From contig NC_061870.1 of assembly GCF_907164915.1 (NCBI RefSeq), positions 7,277,714 to 7,341,713 on the forward strand: a stretch of 64,000 nt of DNA, given 5' to 3'. Positions 55,276 to 64,000 of this stretch are shown here, piece by piece (positions within the stretch are counted from its first letter, which is position 1; every line of letters begins with the position of its first letter). This DNA is from Impatiens glandulifera. Its lineage: Eukaryota > Streptophyta > Magnoliopsida > Ericales > Balsaminaceae. The position numbers and the translations under genes were made by a program. Under the pieces are notes generated by a model. It was not told the origin of the DNA, made no database searches, and worked only from the letters and a program-made list of their open reading frames with translations.

Positions 55276-56056
55276 CATTTATTTGTTTTTTAATAATCTC
55301 TTATTAATTTGCAAATATGAGTTATTGTTGTCAAATGCTATTAATAGTAATCCATTTTTTCTTTAGATTAATGTTAAATAGTTTATATTTATGAGTTCAA
55401 AGAGAAAATAATTTTTAAACTTTGTACACATGTAAATTTTAAGCATGTATTTTAAAAATATGAAAATAAATTGTAAATAGATTTAACAAGGATGTAATAA
55501 TTATTTTTTAAGTAATAAAACACACTTCATTGATCTATTAAATTGCAAATATCGCAACTTATTGTAAAAGAATTATTTAAAAATATGTTTAGTTCAAAGT
55601 TTTGAAATGAATTATAATAAATTATCAAAAATACTAATCAATATAAAATATCACAAATATTTGTGATCAACAAAAAAAATTAAAAAATCAAATTAAAGCT
55701 ATTCCAATATATTAAAGTGAAATTACAAAAACAAAAAAAAACCATATGCAAGAGCAAGAAGAATAACACTATCTCGGGTAATAGATTTCTTTAGAAATCT
55801 TTTCTAACCATTGAAAAGTTATTATCAAATTACTGTATTGTCCCCATTCGAAAGATACTGTATTGCCCCCATTCGAAAGATACTCGTTATCCAAGTTTAA
55901 TGCAATAATTGGAAAAATGGTTTTACCCAACCTACGGAAACAACTTTTGTCACATTGTGCACCTCAAGTCTTTGAGTTTCAAATTTTTTTTTCTCTTCTT
56001 TTTAATTGTCATCATTTAGAATATAATTTTTCAATTATCTTCAACATTTTTATTAT
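55276..56056. repeat. Direct repeat copy 2 (~780 bp), target of element C
   Basis: Second copy of 51213-51990. Element C inserts near its right end: sequence ends TTTTTATTAT, where copy 1 has TTTTTATCATTATTTCAAC. It also has an extra small local duplication of TACTGTATTG(C/T)CCCCATTCG near 55830-55870. Confidence 0.85.
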
Positions 56057-56585
56057 TGATAAAAAAATTAAGTAAAGTTAATTTTTGGAACCGGCTAGAA
56101 AAACTAAACAGTTGTTAACTTTCATGTGCAGGTACAGATCAAATCGTATGAACCGGTTGGGGCCTCATAAACCGGTTGCTGAAATACTTCAAAGAAACAA
56201 GTTCCAAGTGATCAAGTCAAAGATAAGAGGAACTGGTTTTCACTCACTCAAGCGACCGACCAGTAAAGACAAAAGTTCATATACTAGCCGGATCATATTG
56301 CACAAGAGACAAAACCGGAAACTTCAACCTACAAGAGTGACGTAACATGACGAAATAGACGTGTCTCGAAGGAATAAAAGAAGAGCAGATCCGATCGGAA
56401 GCATGCGAGGAAAGCAATGATGCTTTACTGATCCGAAGTTGACAACCTGAGGTGGATGCCCAACACGTGTCCAAATCTGAAAACCGATTACGTCATCTTA
56501 CACTCAGAGTTGTCTGCATGACTGCCAAGTGTTGAGGAAGGTGAAACGAGCAAGTAACCTCTCTGCACCGGCGTGATAATGATCA

Positions 56586-56640
56586 ACCAATCCAGAGGAG
56601 AGAGAAGAAAATGACTGTTGGCTCTCATCAGCTATAAAAG
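56586..56640 (+). promoter_or_regulatory. LTR core promoter of element C
   Basis: CCAAT, 22 bp, GACTGTTG (one change from GACCGTTG), 12 bp, TATAAAAG. Spacing is identical to element A although surrounding sequence is not. Confidence 0.75.
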
Positions 56641-56897
56641 GAAGATGAAACGTCCTCATTTAATACAGTCAACGAATCATCAAGCGAAAAATTCGAATAA
56701 CATCTTTCTAAGAAAAGCGATAAGTTAGAGAGATAAACTTTTACGATCCAAAACCGGTGTGTCTGAAACCGGAAGCTTTCTGTATCTTGTTGTGTTGAGT
56801 TATTGTATTACATCAAAGAGTGAGTTGGTGTAACCGGCGATTAGCGAGTTGGGATCGACCTGCAGTGTTATTATAACTATAAAAGTTAGTGGAGATC

Positions 56898-56933
56898 CTT
56901 CTCATAACCTGAGAAGAAGGGGTGACGTAGGAG
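56898..56933 (+). promoter_or_regulatory. Leader hairpin and GGTGACGTAGGAG block, element C
   Basis: CTTCTCA (56898-56904) pairs with TGAGAAG (56910-56916) around TAACC. Element A has G and C where C has A and T at the loop-closing pair, a compensating change. GGTGACGTAGGAG lies at 56921-56933. Confidence 0.68.
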
Positions 56934-57289
56934 GGTTTGCTCCGAACATCCATAAAAATCCTTGTCTCGTGTTCTTTCCTTCGTTTCATTACTTACTCAA
57001 TTAACCTAACCTCAAACCAAATTAATCGTACTCCGTAAACCGGTCCATTCACATCCATAAAACCGACTCCTTCTAAAACATCATCTAAGTCGCATACGTT
57101 GCTTCAAACTGAAACAGACATTTCCGCCATTGAACCCGGTTCAAGAGTCTGTGACAGTTTGTGTAGTGCTGAGAACAATTATAGTCTCTAACCGAACTAT
57201 CACCAAAGTGTTGTGTGTTGTGTAAGCGGCCACCCTTCCGAAAACCGGAAACACCCCGGTCCTCCAAGGGCGTCCCCGATCCTAACAAG

Positions 57290-57301
57290 TGGTATCAGAG
57301 G
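57290..57301 (+). other. Primer binding site (initiator-Met tRNA), element C
   Basis: TGGTATCAGAGG, 11 of 12 bases of the usual site, two bases after the LTR. Confidence 0.88.
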
Positions 57302-57341
57302 GAGGTTCTTAGCACTCAAGCAACCAAAGAAGATTGGAAGC

Positions 57342-59183
57342 ATGACCCACAGCGACAAGCCGCCAATGCTAAACAGCGAAGCATTTAGCAGTTGGAAGAA
57401 ACCGATGTACCTACATCTGATTACATTAGATGATGAGATGAGCCGAGTCCTGAAAGAGGGACCGATCAAGATCAACAAGGAGGTAGACCAATGGTCAAAT
57501 GAAGATCGATGACGGAGTAACCTGGACAACCATTGCATGAGGCACATCTACAAGGCTATAGATGATAACACCTTGAACAAAATATCAGAATGTGAAAATG
57601 CAAAGGAATCCTGGGAAACGATCATTCAGATCCATGAGGGAAACGAAAGAACAAAGGAGAACAAAATTTTGATGGCTACACAGAAATATGAAAACATCAG
57701 GATGAAACCGGGGGAAAACATGAAGGAATTCAGCAACCGGTTCACCAGTGTAGTCAACGAGCTTCAAACACTCGGAAAGAAGTATGACAACCGAGAAGTA
57801 ATCATCAAAGCCTTAAGATCTCTGCCAAGCACTTGGGATATCAAGACCATGGTAATGAGGGAATCAAGCACCCTCGGGCAGATGAAGTTGCATGATGTGT
57901 TCGAGGATCTAAAACCCTACGAGTTCGAGATCAAGTCTCGGATCGAAGATGAAGCATCCGCATCAACCGCAACCAGAGCTTTGGTTACATCGGCGGAACC
58001 GGCAGTCCAAGTATCAACCGTTCCGGCTCCAGTCAAAAGCACTGATCAGATCACTAAAGATGTGATGGCGATGCTAGCTCAGAAATTTGGGAGATTCATG
58101 AAGAAGAGCCAGCCACCATCTAATAAAGATTTTAATTATAATTATGTAGACAAATCAAACAAAAGATGTTATAACTGTGACAGTTTTGGACATTTAAGGT
58201 CAGAATTTAGAAAACCAAGGAGAGACGATAGAAAATCGGAAGGAAACAACTATCAGGGGAACAACTATCAAGGAAACCGGTACTAGGGAAACAACTACCA
58301 GGGAAATAACTACCGAAGAAACGATAACCAACGAAACGACTACCGAAGAAACGATGATCAGCATACAGACGAAGGAAAGGAGATTCAGAAGGCACTCATT
58401 GCATTCGACGGTGGAAGCGAGTGGGCGTACTCCGATAATGAAGACAGTGAAGAGAGAGTGACTTGCTTCATGGCAAACGACGAAGAGGTATTTGATTTCT
58501 CTTCTGACGAGTTTACCAAAGAAGATTTGATTTCTGCACTCAACGAAATGGTTGCTGAGTTCAGAAACATATCTGCGTACATACCGACTCCGGTAGAATC
58601 TAAAACCGAACAACCAAACAATGTATCTGTTAAAACATGTGAAACCGAAATGTATGAACCGGATGAACTATTCTCCGATAATGAGAAGACAGTTCAACCG
58701 GTAACTGAAACCGATGAACGAGCAATGTACGTCACGGCTGCGTGGGAGAGATCACGTCTAGCTATAAAATAAATGTGTAATTATAAAAGACACCCTAAGT
58801 GTAGGTTTGGTATCGGTTACAAACCAAATAAACAAAACGAATCAAAACTACCTAACGGGATGAAACTCACGAAAGATAATCTTCCATTCATAAAATTTGT
58901 CAAGAGTTCAACAACCGAAAATGACTCAAAACCGGAAGAAAAACTTGAGTATGTAAGCCCTACTGAATCGGAAAACTGGCTTCATCCTGAGAGAAGGAAA
59001 GTCAACCGGAAACCAAATAAACCAAATAAAACTCGACCTCAAAGAAACTCATCACAACATAAGGCATTCTTGAGCAACAGTCAAGAAGTTAAGCCAAACA
59101 TTATAAAAACAGATACCGGGAAAGTGATCCGACTTATTCAAGTCTGGATCCCAAAGGGACTAATCAACCATGGACCCAACTAA
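57342..59183 (+). pseudogene. Element C gag (three in-frame stops)
   Basis: The ATG at 57342 gives MTHSDKPPMLNSEAFSSWK. A TGA at 57510 is followed in the same frame by NLDNHCMRHIYKAIDDN, RFTSVVNELQTLGKKYDN, LRSLPSTWDIKTMVM and MAMLAQKFGRFMKKSQ. The zinc knuckle reads CYNCDSFGHLRSEF: the fourth ligand Cys, present in element A, is Phe. After it come short Asn-rich repeats (NNYQG, RND) with a TAG at 58284, then an acidic segment (NDEEVFDFSSDEFTKED) and a TAA near 58770. The C-terminal part ends [12 protein letters not shown] at 59183, overlapping the pol frame by 14 nt. The single frame over 1.8 kb shows it is young. Confidence 0.88.
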
Positions 59184-62100
59184 ATGTGGGTACCAAAAAG
59201 GTGTAAATAATTGTTTGTTACAGGTTAGGAGGAGCAACAGGCTAAAGAATTCAAAATGGTACCTGGACAGTGGATGCTCAAGACATATGACCGGAAACGA
59301 AGAGCTACTAACCGACATCAAATATGAAACCGGAGCAATCATAACATTCGGGGACAACTCGAAAGGTAAAACCGTGGGCAAGGGTAAGATTGTCCATGGT
59401 AATCTATCCATAAGTAATGTATTATTGGTAGAAGAACTTCGTTTTAACTTGTTAAGTATAAGTCAAATGTGTGATGATGGTTACAAAGTTGAATTTCATA
59501 AAAACGCATGCTTAGTTAAAAATCAGAATAATGATATTCTTTTAGCTGGTAACCGGATGGGAAATATTTACAAAGTTAATTGGAAAACTGATTTTGAAAA
59601 ACCTGTGTGTATAATAGCCGGAAATGATCCAAACTGGCTTTGGCACAAACGGTTAAATCACTTGAATTTCAAAAAAAATAACTTCATATGTTCCAAGAAA
59701 CTAGTTCACGGTTTTCCAAATGTTAAGTTCTCAAAAGATAAAGTATGTGCTGCATGTCAAATGGGAAAACAAGTAAAGTCATCTTTCAAAAGTAAAGGAA
59801 ACTATCAATCTGAACGATGCTTAGAACTTTTGCATATGGATCTGTTTGGTCCGGTTAAAGTAACTAGTTTAGGAGGCATGCATTATACTATGGTAGTTAT
59901 TGATGATTACTCTAAATTTACTTGGGTAACTTTTCTAGCTTCTAAAAGCCAAGCAACTCCAAACTTGATTAAACTGATTTTGAGAATACAAAATGAAAAA
60001 TCTATTCGAGTGAACAAAATCAGAAGTGATAGAGGAACTGAATTTATAAATAGTAATTTAACTACTTTTCTTGATGACTCCGGTATTAGACACGAGTTGT
60101 CTAGTACCAGAACTCCTCAACAAAACGGCCTGGCTGAAAGAAGAAACGGAACTCTCAAGGAAGCCGCAAGGTCAATGATAGCTGATTCGGGTATTGCTCA
60201 AAAGTTTTGGGCTGAAGCTATCAATACCGCATGCTACACACAAAACCGATCTTTAGTAACTAAACGATTTTCTAAAACTCCTTTCGAAATTTACTATGAT
60301 CAAATTCCAAGCGTACGATATTTCCGAATATTTGGTAGCAAATATTTTGTTCACAATAACAGCAAGAATTACTTTACCGCTTTTGATGCTAAATCCGATG
60401 AGGGAATAATGTTGGGATATTCAGCTGTGAGTAAAGCCTACAGAATATACAATACTAGGACTTTAACAGTTGAAGAAACCGCACACGTTGTTTTCGATGA
60501 ATCGGTTGAACGAAACACTGCATTACCCTTCGATCTTCACAACAGAATGGAAAATTTCAATATATATTCTGATGATGAAGACGAGGTTCCGGTTTTTAGA
60601 CGATTTGTCAAGGACCAAGCGGTTGATGCTGAACTTCAGCCTGATCAAGCTGCTTTACCGCAGAAAGTTGACTCTTCAGTTTCTATTGAAGAAATCGGTC
60701 GGTCTGACTCTGTTCAACCTACCGATCAATCTAACCTTGATCAGCCAACCGAAAGCTTGATAGACACGTCTCGGATTAACCTCAGAAGGAACAAAAATCA
60801 TCCTCTTGAACTAGTAATAGGAAACATATCCTCACCCGTCCGAACTAGGCAACAGAATTTGGATCACTATGAAAACCCAGCTTTCATATCACAAATTGAG
60901 CCGAAAAAGGTGGATGAAGCATTGTCAGATCCCGATTAGATCCTAGCAATGCAAGAGGAATTAAACGAGTTTGAGAGGAATAAAGTCTGGTACCTAGTTC
61001 CTAGACTGAAAAACAAACCGGTTATAGGAACACGATGGGTATTCAGAAATAAACTCAATGAAGACGGTTTAGTTACGAGGAACAAAGCCCGGTTAGTGGC
61101 TCAAGGCTATAAACAGGAAGAAGGCGTTGATTTTGAAGAATCATTTGTCCCTGTAGCTAGACTTGAGGCCATTAGAATATTTTTAGCATATGCAGCTTTT
61201 AAAAATTTCAAAGTTTTTCAAATGAATGTTAAGAGTGCTTTTCTAAACGGTAAAGTAAATGAAGAGGTATATGTTAATCAACCTCCAGGTTTCAAAAATC
61301 CAGGACACGAAAATCATGTTTACCGGCTGAACAAAGCCCTTTACGGTTTGAAACAAGCTCCAAGAGCTTGGTATGATACATTGACACAATTTTTATTTGA
61401 TCACAAATTCACAATAGGTTCGGTAGACAAAACACTTTTCAAATTTGAAAGAAAGGAACAAATATTACTTATTCAGATTTATGTCGATGATATTATATTC
61501 GGATCAACCGATCCAAAGTTATGTGATAAGTTTTCAAAAATGATGACTGATAGATTCCAAATGAGTATGATGGGAGAATTGAGTTTCTTTCTAGGACTTC
61601 AGGTTAAGCAGATTGAAGCCGGAACCTTCATAGGCCAACCGAAGTATACAGCCGAACTGTTGAAGAAATTTGGAATGGATACATGCGCTGAAGCGGCTAC
61701 GCCAATGAGTCCTTCCGTAAAACTAGATAAAGATGATGATGGTCAAGCCGTTGACATCACAGCATATCGAGGAATGATCGGATCACTGCTATATCTAACA
61801 GCCAGCCGACCTGACATTCTGTTTGCGGTTGGAGTATGCGGAAGATTTCAAGCAAATCCAAAGCAATCACATTATACTGCGGCCAAAAGAATCTTAAAAT
61901 ATCTGAAGGGAACTCAAGAAGTGGGACTTTGGTATCCAAAAGACTCAAGCTTCAACCTTATAAGCTACTCAGATGCCAATTACGCAGGATGTAAGATTAA
62001 TAGAAAGAGCACAAGTGGAACCTGCCAGTTCTTAGGTGACCAATTAGTCACTTGGAGCAGCAAGAAACAAACATCTGTTGCAACATCAACCGCAGAGGCA

Positions 62101-62436
62101 GAGTACATAGCGGCCGGAAGCTGCTGTGCACAACTTCTCTGGATCCAACAGCAACTAAGGGATTTCGGGATAGAAGCCAAGGAATCTCCAATCTTCTGTG
62201 ACAACACCAGTGCTATAGTGATTACATACAATCCAGTGTTGCACTCAAGAACAAAGCATATTGATATAAGACACCATTTCATCCGGGAGCACGTTCAGGA
62301 GAAACACATCCTGCTGGAATACGTCTCGACCGAGCAACAAGTAGCGGATATATTCACGAAACCGCTACAGGAAGCTAAGTTTTCTCACTTTCGAAATATT
62401 TTGGGACTTACTAATCTTAATCAACTCATATCATGA
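59170..62436 (+). CDS. Element C pol: protease, integrase, RT, RNase H (one amber codon)
   Basis: A single frame of about 1088 codons from the ATG at 59170, interrupted only by TAG at 60937-60939, where element A has TGG (Trp). Protease: [13 protein letters not shown] (residues 30-42). Pre-integrase: [11 protein letters not shown] and [14 protein letters not shown]. Integrase: Asp224 in LLHMDLFGP, Asp287 in SDRGTEF and Glu323 in [10 protein letters not shown], all present with 35 residues between the last two. RT after the stop: motif A reads [12 protein letters not shown], with Asn (AAT, 61225-61227) for the catalytic Asp that element A keeps; YVDD is at 61480-61491. RNase [19 protein letters not shown] and [14 protein letters not shown]. 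It would copy and integrate the element, but the Asp-to-Asn change and the stop should abolish RT. Whether gag and pol are joined by frameshifting is unknown. Confidence 0.92.
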
Positions 62437-63052
62437 TTATGCATGCATAACAATGAGAAACCGAGATATATGTTCAGGGAGAAGCTCTCGCTTCTCAAAC
62501 CATATTCAAATAGGCCATTGATAATTCAAAAATGCTAACCGGGAGGAAGTCTCTGGTTATGCCCGATTACCTCATAACTTCAAATCACATGTATACTTAC
62601 TAGACGGTTGAAATAACCAGGTTGAAGTGGATACACTCAATCCAAAGTTGAACAAATGTTGACGTAACTCAACATTTCTTCACAATCGGAACAAAACATC
62701 CTACTAAAACCGGTCATGGAAAACCGCTTAGTACAAATGCATTCTGGTTCTGATGGGATGAACTTCTCTGGTTAACCTGAGATGACTAACTGAGTTTTCA
62801 TGCATATTTTGAAAAATGAAGCCTGTAATAAATGAAAACAGTCTACCACAATCGAGATGACGACATGTGTCCATAATCAAGAGAGGGAGACTCACATCTT
62901 GTCAACAGATCTTTGTCATCATTAATATCTTGGTAATAATTAGTTTTTGCCTTGGAAATAAACATTATTTACTTCAACAAGTTAAAGCCTATTAAATAAC
63001 TGATGACATCATCAAGCATGCTTAAACCTACTAATCTAGCCGAACCCATGGC
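62437..63052 (+). other. Element C intergenic region between pol and accessory gene
   Basis: No coding recognised. It contains scattered AACCGG-type motifs and corresponds to 41402-41860 of element A. Confidence 0.6.
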
Positions 63053-63059
63053 TATATAA
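63053..63059 (+). promoter_or_regulatory. TATA box of element C accessory gene
   Basis: TATATAA in GGCTATATAAACCACC, 81 bp before the ATG at 63141, followed by a leader with CTCTCTCTCAAGAAC directly before the ATG. This is the clearest of the internal promoters. Confidence 0.65.
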
Positions 63060-63140
63060 ACCACCCTTAAACTTTCACAAATCTTCACAAAATTACTATT
63101 CACAAAAACAGTCTTGAGCTTAAAACTCTCTCTCAAGAAC

Positions 63141-63877
63141 ATGAACTCCAACTCTCTAGCAAAGAAGATTCTATTGGCGGATTTTAATTCAATCTACCAA
63201 TATGAAGACCATGAGGTTAAAGAAATGTTCTTAGCCGTTGAAAGAAGCGGGATAAGAGGATTCCTCGAAAACAGATTCATTCTCGACTATCTAGTAGTCG
63301 AAGAATTCTTCCAGACTGGAAAAGAAGTGCATCGAGAAATAATCGTTGCACAAGTTTACGGTCATAAATTTCTATTCAGCGAGACGGATTTCGCTGAATA
63401 CTGCGGTTTGCCCACTGAAGGGGTAACCGACTTAACCTACTCCCCGGTGACCATGGAAGAAATGTGTCGTCGGTTCTCAAACTCTGACATCCCGGTTAGA
63501 CCCTGGGGTGCTAAAAGCCAACTCTCTCACAAGTACCAGCTTCTCTTTGAGATTCTGGGAAAGTCCATTTTGGGCAGAGAGAAAAGCTATTATTACACCG
63601 AAAGGCTTTTCGAGATGATGATCGCTGTAACGGTTGGGACACCGGTTAATTGGTCCTGGATCATCTTCAGAAACCTGAAGAAGATGTTTCTCTCCAACAA
63701 AACCGGTTACGCTCCCAGCTGAGCGGTTTTTGTGCCAGTCTGGACATCCACTCCGGACCCTTCGTGACCCTCCATCCAAAGCATGTGCTCACTAAAGAGA
63801 GAGTACAAGAGCTGGTCGACCGGTGGGAAGCAGTTAAGGCTAAAACAAATCAAGCGGCTGAATCATCTAACGTTTAG
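63141..63877 (+). pseudogene. Accessory gene of element C (orthologue of gene a), one frameshift
   Basis: The ATG at 63141 opens MNSNSLAKKILLADFNSIYQ, continuing MFLAVERSGIRGFLENR, EEFFQTGKEVHREIIVAQ, EYCGLPTEGVTDL, SQLSHKYQLLFEILGKSIL and TPVNWSWIIFRNLKKM. The frame closes near 63720 but the reading continues in the next frame (HSGPFVTLHPKHVLTKERV, VDRWEAVKAKTNQAAESSN) to a stop at 63875-63877, giving about 246 codons with one frameshift near 63712. The length and C-terminal charged helix match gene a of element A (ends 42670). It is a soluble alpha-rich protein of the plant 'transposon protein' type by resemblance; molecular role unknown. It has its own TATA box and leader. Confidence 0.78.
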
Positions 63878-64000
63878 CCTACCTTTCCTTCTGTCTCATT
63901 TCTTTTCTTTCCAAAACCGGTAATTTTGTTGTACTACCGGTTTGGTACCACAATTAATGAAGCTCATTTCCTTCCACTTTAATCTCAAATCCTCATTAAA
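63878..64000 (+). other. 3' flank of the element C accessory gene
   Basis: Non-coding, resembling the segment after gene a in element A (TTGTTGTACTACCGGTT, ATTAATGAA). The window ends inside element C. Confidence 0.5.

Larger units (their letters stand above)
56057..57287 (+). repeat. 5' LTR of element C
   Basis: 1231 bp from TGATAAAAAAATTAAG to GATCCTAACA. CCAAT (56586-56590), GACTGTTG (56613-56620), TATAAAAG (56633-56640) and the hairpin block (56898-56933) are in the same order as in A. The flank on the left is ATTAT (56052-56056), the expected target copy. Confidence 0.88.
56057..64000 (+). mobile_element. Element C, well-preserved Sirevirus-like copia (3' end beyond window)
   Basis: A 5' LTR (56057-57287), primer site (57290-57301), gag (57342-59183), near-complete pol (59170-62436) and at least one accessory gene with its own TATA (63053-63877) are present. 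The same order and protein families occur in element A, but the LTR sequence differs outside promoter and leader blocks. Few lesions: stops at 57510-57512, 58284-58286, about 58770 and 60937-60939, one shift near 63712, and two altered key residues. The 3' LTR lies outside; by analogy with A, further accessory genes may follow. Confidence 0.92.

Noticed and set aside
58200..58613. Minus-strand open frame with repeated VVSLVIVSSVV segments
   Set aside because: It is antisense to the Asn-rich gag repeats of element C.

Overview
This is a stretch of nuclear DNA from a flowering plant, almost certainly a eudicot. It is AT-rich, has no bacterial-style operons, and shows plant introns, TATA boxes, CACTA and Helitron ends, and above all Ty1/copia retrotransposons primed by initiator-Met tRNA. 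The only host gene I can defend is a small three-exon minus-strand gene (2122-2816) for a B12D/MLRQ-like membrane protein with a mitochondrial-type presequence. Everything else is transposable elements, many nested, plus AT-rich spacer. The accessory proteins of the long elements resemble retrotransposon-associated proteins I recall from Lamiales genomes; that placement is memory-based and weak.

Layout. 1-594: one end of a CACTA transposon. 2122-2816: host gene. 3221-8183: decayed full-length copia (minus). 8560-9110: LINE ORF1-like relic. 10140-11135: Ty3/gypsy gag relic (minus). 11640-15846: copia (plus) with the integrase core cleanly lost and a minisatellite before its 3' LTR. 15847-18283: truncated copia (minus). 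18550-22148: full-length copia (minus) with ATTAT target duplications, also lacking integrase core. 22830-27960: a gypsy gag relic split by a copia (23632-27365, minus), whose 3' LTR is itself split by a Helitron (23850-24630), three layers deep. 28330-29138: copia RNase H relic. 29139-51211: Sirevirus-like elements. Element D (minus, 3' LTR plus accessory ORF) ends at 32700. A promoter-bearing LTR fragment lies at 32701-33275. Element B (plus) is split by the complete 13.7 kb element A (35062-48764, target duplication GCTTA). 51212-56056: AT-rich host spacer containing a ~780 bp direct duplication. 56057-64000: element C (plus), the best preserved, running off the window end.

The most unusual material is in the Sirevirus-like elements A-D. 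(1) Elements A and C carry, downstream of pol, a family of accessory genes: three diverged paralogues in A (a, b, c) and at least one in C, each with its own TATA box 60-120 bp before its ATG, so they look separately transcribed. Paralogue c continues into a long coiled-coil, basic-patch protein; B and D carry related coiled-coil ORFs. (2) Otherwise dissimilar LTRs share one promoter grammar: CCAAT, about 22 bp, GACCGTTG, 11-12 bp, TATA. The GACCGTTG strand complement holds the AACGG core of mitosis-specific (MYB3R-type) elements. (3) Downstream of the promoter a hairpin with covarying stem bases precedes a near-invariant GGTGACGTAGGAG block. (4) A and C carry complementary catalytic lesions (integrase Asp in A, reverse transcriptase Asp in C). 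Together these suggest a Sirevirus lineage with independently expressed accessory proteins and possibly cell-cycle-linked transcription; the functional parts of that statement are inference.
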